A stretch of DNA of 64,000 nucleotides from DATMBL01 sp050735975 (GCA_050735975.1 JBOHVS010000019.1:14696-78695); one strand, 5' to 3'; counted from the stretch's first letter, positions 18,828 through 27,556 are shown. The notes: generated from the sequence alone by a model not told the origin. Translations and numbers: made by a program.

Positions 18828-19385
18828 TTACTCTATGCCGAGTTGTTGCTTCGCCTCATGCGAAATCATGCTTTGATTCCAGGGTGGGTCCCAGACCAAT
18901 TCCACTTCGACCTCCTGGATGCCGGGTACAGCTGATAGTTTCTTCTGGATATCTCTCTTGAGAAACTCCCCCATGCCGCAGCCTTGCGCGGTGAGTGTGA
19001 ACTTAATTCGAGCTTTGTATCCGGCCCCATCACCGGGCCCCAGCTCACAGCCATAGATCAGTCCCAAGTCAACGATGTTCACGGGAATCTCCGGATCAAA
19101 ACAACTCCGCAGCTGTTCCCAAATCTGATTTTCGAGATCGTCCCGATTAAAGGCGCCCGGGGCATCGTTTGGCTGGCTATCCACTTCCGGCCTCACCCCT
19201 ATAGCGTCGCCATCCGCGCCTTCGATTCGCGCCATGTAGCCCCGATCGGTCATCACCGTATAGCTACCGCCCAGCGACTGGGTCAGCCAAACCGTGCTGC
19301 CGGAGGACAAAACTATCTTCTCCCCGCTGGGAATCATGACGGCTTCGCAGTCACGACTGAGAATGATCGGCTTCTTGTTTCGCAT
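18828..19385 (-). CDS. sufT: Fe-S cluster assembly protein SufT (long form)
   Basis: This 185-residue protein has a ~65-residue N-terminal domain peculiar to long SufT proteins (ILSRDCEAVMIPSG at 8-21). A MIP18/DUF59 domain follows from about 84 to 185, with DPEIPVNIVDLGLIY (97-111), Cys136 in TAQGCGMG and LVWDPPW. It acts as an Fe-S maturation factor accessory to SUF. It lies between sufU (27 bp) and the short MIP18 gene (16 bp), clearly in the suf operon. Confidence 0.92.
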   Translation of the reverse strand: MRNKKPIILSRDCEAVMIPSGEKIVLSSGSTVWLTQSLGGSYTVMTDRGYMARIEGADGDAIGVRPEVDSQPNDAPGAFNRDDLENQIWEQLRSCFDPEIPVNIVDLGLIYGCELGPGDGAGYKARIKFTLTAQGCGMGEFLKRDIQKKLSAVPGIQEVEVELVWDPPWNQSMISHEAKQQLGIE

Positions 19386-19412
19386 CCGTCCTCCTTCCCG
19401 TCAATTCAATGA

Positions 19413-19865
19413 TTACTCGGTGGAAGCCAGTCCTCCGCTGCCCTGGAGCGCGGCATTCACAGTATGCCACGCCAGGCTCGCGCACTTCACTCGCGCCGGA
19501 AATTTACAGACACCGGAAAGAATCACCAATTTACCCAACCTCGCACCGGGATCTTGGCCGCTTGCCTCGCCGGTCAACATTCTGTGAACGTTCTCGAACA
19601 GCTCATGCGCTTCCGCTTCCGTCTTCCCCTTGAGCGCCGCCGTCATCATCGACGCTGACGCCTTGGAGATCGCGCATCCTGAGCCCTTAAAGCTGATGTC
19701 CTTGATAACGCCTTCCTCAAGCTTCAAATAGACGTTGACTTGATCGCCGCAGAGCGGGTTATAGCCCTCGGCGCTGCGATCAGCATTTTCCATAGTCCGG
19801 AAATTTCGCGGACTCTTGTTATGATCGAGTATAACTTCTTGGTACAGTTCGTCCAGATCCGACAT
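19413..19865 (-). CDS. sufU: SUF zinc-dependent sulfurtransferase / scaffold SufU
   Basis: This 150-residue IscU-fold protein accepts sulfur from SufS. The expected Zn ligands are present: Cys39 and Asp41 (NPLCGD), Cys64 (GCAIS) and Cys128 (RVKCASLAW). The frame is open to 19997, but the ATG at 19865 overlaps the sufS stop by one base (TAATG) and gives the normal N-terminus MSDLDELYQE. Having SufU next to SufS suggests the SufE-independent, Gram-positive-like version of the pathway. Confidence 0.94.
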   Translation of the reverse strand: MSDLDELYQEVILDHNKSPRNFRTMENADRSAEGYNPLCGDQVNVYLKLEEGVIKDISFKGSGCAISKASASMMTAALKGKTEAEAHELFENVHRMLTGEASGQDPGARLGKLVILSGVCKFPARVKCASLAWHTVNAALQGSGGLASTE

Positions 19866-21142
19866 TAGCCGAACACCTTCAAGACCCGGTGGAGCGCCTT
19901 TACCAGGACGTCGATCTCTGTGCGGGTATTGTAGAACGCAAACGACGCGCGCGCTGTTGCCGGCACGCCGAAACGCTGCATCACCGGCATCGCGCAATGA
20001 TGCCCCGCCCGTATGGCGACTCCTTCTTGGTCCAAAATCGTTCCCACGTCGTGAGCATGCACTTGATCGAACACAAACGAGATAACCCCGGCTTTCTCTT
20101 TCGCGGTTCCGATAATTCGCAGGCCGGGAATCGCCGACAAAGCAGTCGTACCGTAAGCCAGCAGATTGCGCTCATGTTCCGCAACTTCATCCCAATCCAA
20201 ACCGTCGAGGTAGTCAATCGCCGCGCCCAAGCCGATTCCCCCGGCGATGTTCGGAGTCCCGGCCTCAAACTTGTATGGCAGGACGTTGTAATGGGTCTTT
20301 TCAAAAGTCACGAGGCTGATCATATCACCGCCGCCCTGATACGGGGGCATGGCGTCGAGCAGCTCGGCGCGTCCGTAAAGAATTCCGACCCCGGTCGGTC
20401 CGAAAAGCTTGTGTCCGGAAAAGGCGTAAAAATCGCAGCCGATATCCTGGACGTCAACCGGAAAGTGAGGTACAGCCTGCGCCCCGTCAACCAGAACGGG
20501 AATGCCTCGCTCGTGCGCTAGCCTGACAATTTCCTTCACCGGCACGATCGTTCCCAGAGCGTTCGAAACGTGCGTGATAGAGACGAATTTGGTCCTCTCG
20601 TTGAGCGCGCGACGGTACTCCTCAACCACCAGTTCGCCGTCATGGTTGACCGGAGCTATGCGCAGTTTGGCGCCCACCTGCCCACAGAGTATCTGCCAGG
20701 GCACAATATTGGAATGGTGCTCCATTGCCGAGATGATGATCTCATCGCCTTCTTTAAGGAAGGTCCGGCCATAACTCTGAGTAACCAGGTTGATCGCCTC
20801 GGTAGTACCGCGGACGAAAATGAGCTCTTGGGGGCTCGGCGCGTTCACAAAGCGCTGAATCTTTTCGCGCGCCGCCTCGTACGCGCCGGTCGCCCGCTCG
20901 CTCAAAAAGTGGACCCCGCGATGGATATTGGAGTTCTCGGTCGCGTAGTACCGGCTCAGCGCGTCGATGACAACCCGCGGTTTCTGGCTGGTCGCCCCAT
21001 TATCCAGGTAAACTAGAGGTTTGCCATGCACCCTCGCGTCTAGCAAAGGAAAATCCTTGCGCACCGTCTGAACGTCGAAGGACCGCGGCGAGGCGTTCGG
21101 AACTACAACGTTGCGAAGGGCTTTTGTTGGACTGGTAGTCAT
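19865..21142 (-). CDS. sufS: Cysteine desulfurase SufS
   Basis: This 425-residue PLP enzyme releases sulfur from cysteine. The PLP lysine is Lys245 in SGHKLFGPTG, and the persulfide cysteine is Cys383 in RAGHHCAMP, the short-loop form typical of group II (SufS/CsdA). About 20 residues precede the usual N-terminus. It overlaps sufD by 4 bp and sufU by 1 bp, so the three are translated as a block. Confidence 0.96.
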   Translation of the reverse strand: MTTSPTKALRNVVVPNASPRSFDVQTVRKDFPLLDARVHGKPLVYLDNGATSQKPRVVIDALSRYYATENSNIHRGVHFLSERATGAYEAAREKIQRFVNAPSPQELIFVRGTTEAINLVTQSYGRTFLKEGDEIIISAMEHHSNIVPWQILCGQVGAKLRIAPVNHDGELVVEEYRRALNERTKFVSITHVSNALGTIVPVKEIVRLAHERGIPVLVDGAQAVPHFPVDVQDIGCDFYAFSGHKLFGPTGVGILYGRAELLDAMPPYQGGGDMISLVTFEKTHYNVLPYKFEAGTPNIAGGIGLGAAIDYLDGLDWDEVAEHERNLLAYGTTALSAIPGLRIIGTAKEKAGVISFVFDQVHAHDVGTILDQEGVAIRAGHHCAMPVMQRFGVPATARASFAFYNTRTEIDVLVKALHRVLKVFG

Positions 21143-22464
21143 TGACTCCTTCCGAACTTCGTCAGCAGGTAATCATTCAAGCGCGCCCGCATCGGCGGGA
21201 TTTTGACACGGCTTACGACATCACTGGCAAAGGCATAGCTCAAAAGACTTTGGGCGTTTTCAAGATCCAGACCGCGGGAGCGAAGGTAGAATAGCGCGTC
21301 TCGATCCAATTGACCGATCGTCGAGCCGTGGCTGCACTTCACATCGTCCGCATAGATTTCCAACTGCGGTTTCGTGTTCACCGCCGCGTCACCGGAAAGT
21401 AAAAGGTTTTTGTTGCTCTGGCGCGCGTCCGTTTTCTGCGCCGCCTTATGGACGAATATCTTGCCATTAAATACCGCCCGTCCTTTGCCGCTCAAAATGC
21501 CTTTGTAGAGCTCGAAACTGGTGGCGCGCGGCTTGACATGGTCAATCCTCGTCTGGTTATCGATATGTTGATTGCCCTCGACCAGGTAAAGACCATTGAG
21601 CACACATTCCACGCCCTCGCCGTCCAGCACGGCATGGATGTCATTCCGCACCAATGCTCCCCCCAGAATCACGGCATGCGCCGTGAGGTGACAGCTCCGG
21701 CCCAAGTGGGCCGCCAGCACGCCAATATGCGAGCCGGTCTCGGTCTCGCGCTGCAATCGGTAGTGATCGATGTTTGCGTTCTCCCCGGCGATAATCTCGG
21801 TCACGGCATTGTTCAAATAAGCCGTTTCGCTCAGGCCGACGTAGCTCTCCACAATCCGCGCCTGGGTATTTTCCTCGAAGACAAACAAATTCCTCGGGTG
21901 CGAGACAACGCGCTTACCCGCTTCGCAGGCGACGAAAATCAGATAAATCGGCTCGTCGATGGTCTGCCCCTTGGGCACGAGTATGAAAGCGCCGTCTTCG
22001 ATGAATGCCGTGTTCAAAGCCACGAATCCATGCTCCCTCTGAACCGCATAGCGGGCCAGGTGGGTTTGCAAGGCTTCGCTATCATCCTCGCGAAGCGCCC
22101 GAGCTAAACTTTGGACCTTAACGCCCTCGGGCATGCCCCTTAACGAGGACAACCCCGGCGAGAAGACGCCGTTCACGAAAACCAGCCGGTTGCGTTCTGA
22201 ATCTGCGAGCGACAATGCCAAAACCTCATCCGCACTAACCGCTCTTGACGCCCCGTTCGCCCTCTCGAAGCCAAGTGATGTAACCGGCTCGACGTTGGTA
22301 TACCTCCACTCCTCATTCTTCGTGGTCGGGAACCCCGCCTTGTCGAAATCGGCGATCGCTGACTCTCGCAACTCTCTGAGCCATAAAGGGCCTTTACTGG
22401 CCCCGTTTTTCTGATAACGAATAAAGGCCGAGAGATAATGCTCTTTTCCGTGTTCGGCTTGCAT
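21139..22464 (-). CDS. sufD: Fe-S cluster scaffold subunit SufD
   Basis: This ~441-residue beta-helix protein is the SufD partner of the SufBC2D scaffold. The N-terminal EEWRYTNV motif points to SufD rather than SufB. The C-terminal core with DDVKCSHGSTIGQLD, shared by SufB and SufD, lies near residues 370-385. The ATG at 22464 is preferred; a TTG at 22524 would run into sufC. It lies 29 bp after sufC. No SufB gene is found beside it. Confidence 0.93.
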   Translation of the reverse strand: MQAEHGKEHYLSAFIRYQKNGASKGPLWLRELRESAIADFDKAGFPTTKNEEWRYTNVEPVTSLGFERANGASRAVSADEVLALSLADSERNRLVFVNGVFSPGLSSLRGMPEGVKVQSLARALREDDSEALQTHLARYAVQREHGFVALNTAFIEDGAFILVPKGQTIDEPIYLIFVACEAGKRVVSHPRNLFVFEENTQARIVESYVGLSETAYLNNAVTEIIAGENANIDHYRLQRETETGSHIGVLAAHLGRSCHLTAHAVILGGALVRNDIHAVLDGEGVECVLNGLYLVEGNQHIDNQTRIDHVKPRATSFELYKGILSGKGRAVFNGKIFVHKAAQKTDARQSNKNLLLSGDAAVNTKPQLEIYADDVKCSHGSTIGQLDRDALFYLRSRGLDLENAQSLLSYAFASDVVSRVKIPPMRARLNDYLLTKFGRSQ

Positions 22465-22493
22465 AATGAAGGCGCTGGAACGCCCGCGGTTCG

Positions 22494-23249
22494 CTACAGA
22501 ACGGCGGCTTCGTTTTTGACCCAATCGTATCCTTTAATTTCCAGTTCGAGCGCCAGGTCCTTGGTCCCGGACTTGACGATGCGTCCGTCGTAGAGGACGT
22601 GAATAAAATCAGGAATAATATAATTAAGTAAACGCTGATAGTGCGTGATTACAATCATCGCCCGGTCTTCGCGACGCAGCGCGTTGACACCGCCGGCGAC
22701 GATGCGCAAAGCATCGATGTCGAGCCCTGAATCGGTCTCGTCGAGGATCGCGAGCTTCGGATCGAGCACCGCCATTTGCAAAATTTCATTGCGTTTTTTC
22801 TCGCCCCCGGAAAAGCCCTCGTTAAGCGGCCGATTGGTCAGCGACGGGTCCATGTCGACCAACTTCATTTTTTCTTTGATCAACGCGAGAAAATCCATGG
22901 CATCCAGCTCTTCGAGTCCCTGGTGCTTGCGCATCGCGTTGAGCGCGGCCTTAAGAAAATAGGCGGTGCTGACCCCGGGAATCTCGACGGGGTATTGAAA
23001 AGCAAGAAAAACGCCTTCCCGCGCTCTGTCTTCGGGACTCATAGCCAAAAGGTCGTTACCGTTATAGTAGACTTTGCCCTCGGTCACTTCGTAATTCTCT
23101 CGTCCGGATAACACATGGGCGAGCGTACTCTTGCCCGAGCCGTTCGGTCCCATGATCGCGTGCACTTCACCGGCCCCAATCGTCAGGTTGATGCCCTTCA
23201 GAATTTGCTTTTCACCGCCTTTGACCCACAAATTCTTTACCTCAAGCAT
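22494..23249 (-). CDS. sufC: Fe-S cluster assembly ATPase SufC
   Basis: This 251-residue ABC-type ATPase has Walker A GPNGSGKST (34-42), signature FSGGEKKRNEI and Walker B LAILDETDSGLD. It energises the SUF scaffold. The ATG at 23249-23247, preceded by GAAGGA, gives the standard MLEVKNLWV start, although the frame stays open to 23306. It follows rrf2 by only 25 bp, leaving no room for sufB, which commonly sits here in related operons. Confidence 0.96.
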   Translation of the reverse strand: MLEVKNLWVKGGEKQILKGINLTIGAGEVHAIMGPNGSGKSTLAHVLSGRENYEVTEGKVYYNGNDLLAMSPEDRAREGVFLAFQYPVEIPGVSTAYFLKAALNAMRKHQGLEELDAMDFLALIKEKMKLVDMDPSLTNRPLNEGFSGGEKKRNEILQMAVLDPKLAILDETDSGLDIDALRIVAGGVNALRREDRAMIVITHYQRLLNYIIPDFIHVLYDGRIVKSGTKDLALELEIKGYDWVKNEAAVL

Positions 23250-23274
23250 TCTTCGTTCCTTCATCGCCTTAGCA

Positions 23275-23727
23275 TTATGCAGTCCGCTGCACGGCGGGCC
23301 GTGCAAGCCGCTCCCTCAAACCCTGTTTGTCCGCAATATCGCCGATCGAGACGCCGGCGAGGAAGTTAGCCAGCACCATTTGCGCTTCTTCCCAAATCGA
23401 CTTCTGCGAACACACCGAGCAATAAGAACAGTAACTGACCCCTTTTTCGAGACATTCCATCAGCACCAACGGTCGCTCGACCGTTTCGTACACATCTTTG
23501 ATGGTGATGCTCGCCGAGGCCTTCGCCAGGGTGAATCCGCCCTTCGAGCCCACGTGGGACTTTACCAGTCCACCGGCGACCAGATCTTTCATGATCTTCG
23601 ACAGATAGAACGAGGGGATATCCTGGCTCTTCTCGATATCCGCGCGGCTGACGATTTTGCCGACCGGCTGCCCTGCGAGAAAGGACAGCGCGCGGACGGC
23701 GTAATCGACCCGCCGCCCGACATTCAT
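23275..23727 (-). CDS. Rrf2-family [Fe-S]-sensing transcriptional regulator of the suf operon
   Basis: This ~150-residue winged-helix regulator starts VGRRVDYAVRALSFLA and has the wing GLVKSHVGSKGGFTLA. A cysteine-rich segment (ECLEKGVSYCSYCSVC) could hold an Fe-S cluster, as in IscR. As first gene of the operon it probably represses it when clusters are plentiful. An ATG at 23766 is in frame, but the promoter -10 at 23780-23785 would leave only a ~7-nt leader, so the ATG at 23727 (codon 14 of the longer frame) is preferred. Confidence 0.9.
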   Translation of the reverse strand: MNVGRRVDYAVRALSFLAGQPVGKIVSRADIEKSQDIPSFYLSKIMKDLVAGGLVKSHVGSKGGFTLAKASASITIKDVYETVERPLVLMECLEKGVSYCSYCSVCSQKSIWEEAQMVLANFLAGVSIGDIADKQGLRERLARPAVQRTA

Positions 23728-23779
23728 CAAAGAACTTCGCTCGCTCTTGGCCGCTGATCGTTTCATGAATACCTTTTAG

Positions 23780-23809
23780 AATATAGACTCATTAGGTCTT
23801 CCTTGTCAA
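23780..23809 (-). promoter_or_regulatory. Predicted sigma-70 promoter of the rrf2-suf operon
   Basis: On the minus strand a perfect -35 TTGACA (23809-23804) is followed after 18 bp by TATATT (23785-23780). Transcription would start near 23773, just ahead of rrf2. The spacer and -10 region are A/T-rich and are a likely place for autoregulation by the Rrf2 protein, but no operator could be defined by eye. Confidence 0.75.
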
Positions 23810-23815
23810 GGTAAC

Positions 23816-23941
23816 CAGGCTGCTGAAAAAGCCTCATATGCTTCGTTGCGCTCGATCGCCTCGCTCCAACGTACTGACTAAGTACGCCTCCGCTCGTCGA
23901 ACCATCGCGCGCCTCGCCTCTGAGTCTTTTTGACCAGCCTG
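23816..23941. repeat. 126-bp near-symmetrical palindromic element
   Basis: The outer arms CAGGCTGCTGAAAAAG (23816-23831) and CTTTTTGACCAGCCTG (23926-23941) are inverted copies with two mismatches. The exact centre carries CGTACT-GACTA-AGTACG (23870-23886). Intermediate parts of the arms are also partly complementary (CCTCGCTCC against CGGAGGCG-like). Half-length relatives lie at 43658-43709 and 50376-50451. No reading frame of note is inside. It occupies the rrf2/def gap with divergent genes on both sides; the remainder to 24137 shows nothing further. Confidence 0.8.
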
Positions 23942-24137
23942 CAAAGAAAGTTTTTCAACACTCTCAAGAGGGACCTTACCCCTGCCGTGAGTTCGCTCGT
24001 TCGAACTGGGAATCCAGCGCTTCCCAGACCTCTGCCGGACATTCAAGATTTGCGTCTATGAGATTCTACGCTCAAGCGAGGAGCGTGCGAACCAACCGGT
24101 CTTTCCGCCTACGTCTCCCCTGTGTTAAGAGAAACCT

Positions 24138-24671
24138 ATGTCCATTCTAAAGGTCGCGCGCCTGGGACATCCCGTGTTGCGCCAATACGCCGCGCCGCTG
24201 TCCCTCGGAGAGATCCAATCCCAAGCGACTCAAAAGTTTATCGACGATATGATTGCAACCATGAAGGAGTACGACGGCGTAGGGCTTGCGGCGGATCAGG
24301 TGCATGAATCCAAACAGATCGCAGTTCTCGAAGTTTTGGACAATCCGCGTTACCCGCAAAAACCCCACGTGCCCTTAACCGTGCTCGTCAATCCTCAGGT
24401 CACCCCCCTGACAGAGGATACGGAGGAGGATTGGGAGGGCTGCTTGAGCATCCCCGACCTGCGGGGCAAAGTGCCGCGCTATAAATCGGTCGAGGTTCGC
24501 GCGCAGGATAGAAACGGCGAGCAGTTACGCTTCGTCGCGAGCGATTTTCACGCCCGTGTGATCCAGCATGAGTGGGATCATTTGAACGGAAAAGTTTATC
24601 TCGACCGCATGCGGGATTTTTCGACCCTCTGCTTTCTTACCGAGTTCGCGCGATATTGGCTCCCGAAGTGA
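24138..24671 (+). CDS. def: Peptide deformylase
   Basis: This 177-residue metallohydrolase removes the formyl group from nascent proteins. All three motifs are intact: GVGLAADQ (47-54), EGCLS with metal ligand Cys102, and HEWDH (144-148) with two His ligands and the catalytic Glu. The length is normal. It begins a plus-strand run with cofH 45 bp downstream. No fmt gene is adjacent. Confidence 0.95.
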   Translation: MSILKVARLGHPVLRQYAAPLSLGEIQSQATQKFIDDMIATMKEYDGVGLAADQVHESKQIAVLEVLDNPRYPQKPHVPLTVLVNPQVTPLTEDTEEDWEGCLSIPDLRGKVPRYKSVEVRAQDRNGEQLRFVASDFHARVIQHEWDHLNGKVYLDRMRDFSTLCFLTEFARYWLPK

Positions 24672-24716
24672 GTCGCGATGATTGTGTTTACGATAGTGAA
24701 AGGCTAGAGTCCCTGC

Positions 24717-26009
24717 ATGAAACTTCCCCATCTGGAGGCTTCGCTAACGCGGATCCTTTCGAGCGTAACGCCGGCCATCGGCCGAATTCTCGATCGAGCT
24801 TTGGCCGGAGCGGATATCACCATCAACGAAGCAGCAGATCTCTTTGAGGCCGACGGTTCCGACCTCCCGGCGATAACCGCCGCGGCGGATCATCTTCGCG
24901 TCAAAACCGTTGGCGACGTGGTAACCTACGTCATCAATCGTAATATTAATTTCACCAACGTTTGCGTAAAAGCGTGCGGTTTTTGCGCCTTTAGCAGGGG
25001 TCATTTGGCGGAAGAAGGCTACTTTCTTCCACTGGAAGAAGTCACTCGTCGGGCGCTGGAAGCCCACGATCTCGGCGCCACGGAAGTTTGCGTTCAGGCC
25101 GGGCTGGCCCCGGGCATGGACGGCTGGTATTACGTGAATCTTTGCCGCGCGCTGAAAGAGGCTCTGCCCGACCTTCACATCCACGGTTTTTCTCCGGAGG
25201 AAGTTCTTTATGGTTCCACCCTCACGGGGGTGACGATCCGTGAATATCTTGTTGCATTGAAGGAGGCGGGAGTCGGAAGTCTGCCGGGCACCTCTGCTGA
25301 AGTGCTCGTTGATGAAATTCGCCAGCAGATCTCCCCGGGCCGTATCAGCACGGCTCAATGGATCGACTTGATCCAGACCGCCCACGAATTGGGAATCCGG
25401 ACGACTTCGACAATCATGTACGGCCACGTAGAAAACTCGCGCCACAAGGCGGTGCATCTTGGCATTCTGCGTGATATTCAAAAACGCACGGGCGGCATCA
25501 CGGAATTCGTGCCGCTCAGTTTCGTTTACGAAGAGGCGCCGATGTTTCATCGAAAGCGGCTACCCGGAATGCGGCAGGGGGCGAGCGGCGCGGAGGTTAT
25601 GAAGATGTATGCCGTTTCCCGTCTGATGCTGAACAACACGATTCCCAACTTGCAGGTTTCCTGGGTGAAAGAAGGGCCTAAACTGTCTCAGATCGCGCTG
25701 CTCGCGGGCGCCAATGATTTCGGCGGCACGTTGATCAACGAGAGCATCTCCACCGCCGCCGGCGCGGGTTACGGGCAATTGATGAAGCCCTCGCAGTTTC
25801 GCAGCCTCATCCGCGAGATGGGACGTGTCCCGGCGGAGCGATCCACTACCTACGATAAAGCCAAGGTTTTTCAATCCGAGGAAGGTCCGGCTGATTTGCT
25901 AGATGCAGTACAAGAACCCGCGGAACGCTTCGGCTCTTACCAGAACCTTATCCGCTTGAAAGACTACCGCTTTAGAGATTTCTACCGCGAACAGAAGAGC
26001 AAGAACTGA
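24717..26009 (+). CDS. cofH: FO synthase subunit 2, CofH (coenzyme F420 biosynthesis)
   Basis: This 430-residue radical SAM enzyme joins tyrosine-derived hydroxybenzyl to 5-amino-6-ribitylaminouracil on the route to the F420 deazaflavin core. The cluster motif is CVKACGFC (Cys83, 87, 90), followed by AFSRGHLAEEGYFL. The C-terminal FGGTLINESIS segment is typical of the CofH/MqnC group. MqnC and MqnE (menaquinone) are the main alternatives; the CVKACGFCAF pattern and length favour CofH. No cofG or fbi gene is nearby. Confidence 0.85.
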   Translation: MKLPHLEASLTRILSSVTPAIGRILDRALAGADITINEAADLFEADGSDLPAITAAADHLRVKTVGDVVTYVINRNINFTNVCVKACGFCAFSRGHLAEEGYFLPLEEVTRRALEAHDLGATEVCVQAGLAPGMDGWYYVNLCRALKEALPDLHIHGFSPEEVLYGSTLTGVTIREYLVALKEAGVGSLPGTSAEVLVDEIRQQISPGRISTAQWIDLIQTAHELGIRTTSTIMYGHVENSRHKAVHLGILRDIQKRTGGITEFVPLSFVYEEAPMFHRKRLPGMRQGASGAEVMKMYAVSRLMLNNTIPNLQVSWVKEGPKLSQIALLAGANDFGGTLINESISTAAGAGYGQLMKPSQFRSLIREMGRVPAERSTTYDKAKVFQSEEGPADLLDAVQEPAERFGSYQNLIRLKDYRFRDFYREQKSKN

Positions 26010-26045
26010 CCCCGACCATTATCGAGGGCGGCTTGTGATAAAAGC

Positions 26046-26654
26046 TTGAAAACCGCGGACGTGCAAGGTAATCCCGCGCAGTTCGAGGCGATCGGAAGCC
26101 GAATCGGCTTCCGGATTGTTGAGGATAGCGATGGCATCCTGAAACTCCTCTGGCAGGGCCCGCGGTTTCCAGCATTTCTGTGCCTTGGAATCGCGCTGGC
26201 TCTTCTGTTTATCTCGGTTCCCATCACGGAGGCGATCCGCCTTCGCGGCCTCGCCGGTCCGGCCGGCTCATTGTGGTATTTCCCGTTCATGAATCTAATC
26301 CTGTTTGCAATTTCGCTTTACCTCATTTCGATGAAACGGACGGTAGTTTTCGACGACGATGCCCGGCAAGTTATCTTCATCAAAAGTAGTCTGTTCCGAA
26401 AAATCACGCTTGCCGTGGGGTATGCAGAGATCCGGCTGATTCAAGTAGGCATGGACCGGGTCTACAGCGGTTTTGCGGTTGCCGGCTCTTCCGCCGCCCA
26501 GAGCTTTCCCGTCCCTTCTCTCCGGCTCCAATTATCCGACGACGGCACGGTCCTGTTGGATCGCGGAGGACTACGGAGGCTGAAACCTTTGGCGGAGCGG
26601 CTATCTGAAAAGTTACGAAAACCGCTGCAAATTGAACCGACGCTTCAGGGCTAG
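26046..26654 (+). CDS. Uncharacterised membrane protein with two helices and a PH-like tail
   Basis: This protein of about 200 residues is not recognised as a named family. Two hydrophobic segments (about 41-60 and 78-94) are separated by a short loop. A predicted beta-rich cytoplasmic part follows, with alternating patterns such as KRTVVFDDDARQVIF and SLRLQLSDDGTVLLD. The layout resembles bacterial PH-domain-like membrane proteins, but this is only a resemblance. The start is uncertain: a TTG at 26046 or a GTG at 26061, with no strong ribosome site. It is 36 bp after cofH and may be co-transcribed. Confidence 0.6.
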   Translation: MKTADVQGNPAQFEAIGSRIGFRIVEDSDGILKLLWQGPRFPAFLCLGIALALLFISVPITEAIRLRGLAGPAGSLWYFPFMNLILFAISLYLISMKRTVVFDDDARQVIFIKSSLFRKITLAVGYAEIRLIQVGMDRVYSGFAVAGSSAAQSFPVPSLRLQLSDDGTVLLDRGGLRRLKPLAERLSEKLRKPLQIEPTLQG

Positions 26655-26787
26655 TCTTTCACACTGAGGTCAGAAAGATCATTTCGAATTTCGAAATTCG
26701 CAATTGGATTGGCTCCCTGCCCACTGCTCCTTGCTCTTTAACTCTTAGCTCTTTGCCCTTAGCCCTTTGATATCGGCCCTTTGCGCC

Positions 26788-27447
26788 TCAGGCGGGATTC
26801 CGAAACAGCGCCTGATGCAACTGGCCGATCGCTTTTCTCACCCCCTCGGCGGCGAGTTGTTCGGCAGTCAACCATCTGACCCCTCGCTCCTTGATATCGC
26901 CGAGCGCGAATATATTCTCGCTGAGAGGCTTTTGGGTCTCATCAAAGCGGGCCGACCAGATGATATCGCCTCGCCGCACATCGACGAGGTTGAGGATGAA
27001 GGCCACCGAGGCGGGGCTCTTCGCTCCCCATTCTTCCCCAACCCGTTCCCGGTAACGCTGGATGCGGCCGATCATCACCGCGTCTGCGTAGACCATCTCT
27101 CCTATGCTCTTGATCCGCGCCGCTTCCGTGCTCCCCCCAACGGTTTGCGCCACATCTCGCACTTCGCTCGCCCCTACCACTTGCCAGTTGGTCATCGGCG
27201 CCATCGCCGAATACACCAGCTTTGCGAGCATCTCAGGCGCCTCTCTTTCGGAGCTCTTGGATTCCTGCGGCGGAGGCATCCCCAACGAAGGCCTCTTCTG
27301 CTCCGCCATGCTGATCTGCGGTGGCAGCACGGCAATGCGTTTTATTTTTCGTTGCGTAAGATCCGTGGAGTGCCTGCTCTGGATATTACCGGGGCCAAAG
27401 CTGCAGGCTGCGGCAAACAGAATCACGAAGATCAGAATATTCAGCAT
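26788..27447 (-). CDS. Putative outer-membrane or periplasmic lipoprotein of unknown function
   Basis: This ~219-residue protein has a lipoprotein signal (hydrophobic LNILIFVILF then lipobox FAAAC, Cys at about 15). The mature part starts with a KRIAVLPP strand. It later reads DAVMIGRIQRYRERVG and VDVRRGDIIWSARFDE, a pattern seen in periplasmic LpoB/CsgG-like and GNA1162-like lipoproteins. The ATG at 27447 is chosen over an upstream frame start at 27495 because it places the signal correctly. No function can be given. Confidence 0.7.
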   Translation of the reverse strand: MLNILIFVILFAAACSFGPGNIQSRHSTDLTQRKIKRIAVLPPQISMAEQKRPSLGMPPPQESKSSEREAPEMLAKLVYSAMAPMTNWQVVGASEVRDVAQTVGGSTEAARIKSIGEMVYADAVMIGRIQRYRERVGEEWGAKSPASVAFILNLVDVRRGDIIWSARFDETQKPLSENIFALGDIKERGVRWLTAEQLAAEGVRKAIGQLHQALFRNPA

Positions 27448-27556
27448 AGTTAGGTGAAGCACAAGATAACAGAAGTGATCCGGCCTCTCAATCATTAATA
27501 AAATTCAGCAGTCAGGAGCCCGGAGGTAGAGTAGGAGGCGGGTCAGCAGCTTGCTT

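Noticed and set aside
23250..23306. SufC N-terminal extension to 23306
   Set aside because: It would overlap the end of rrf2 and add 19 residues not seen in the family; the ATG at 23249 has its own ribosome site.
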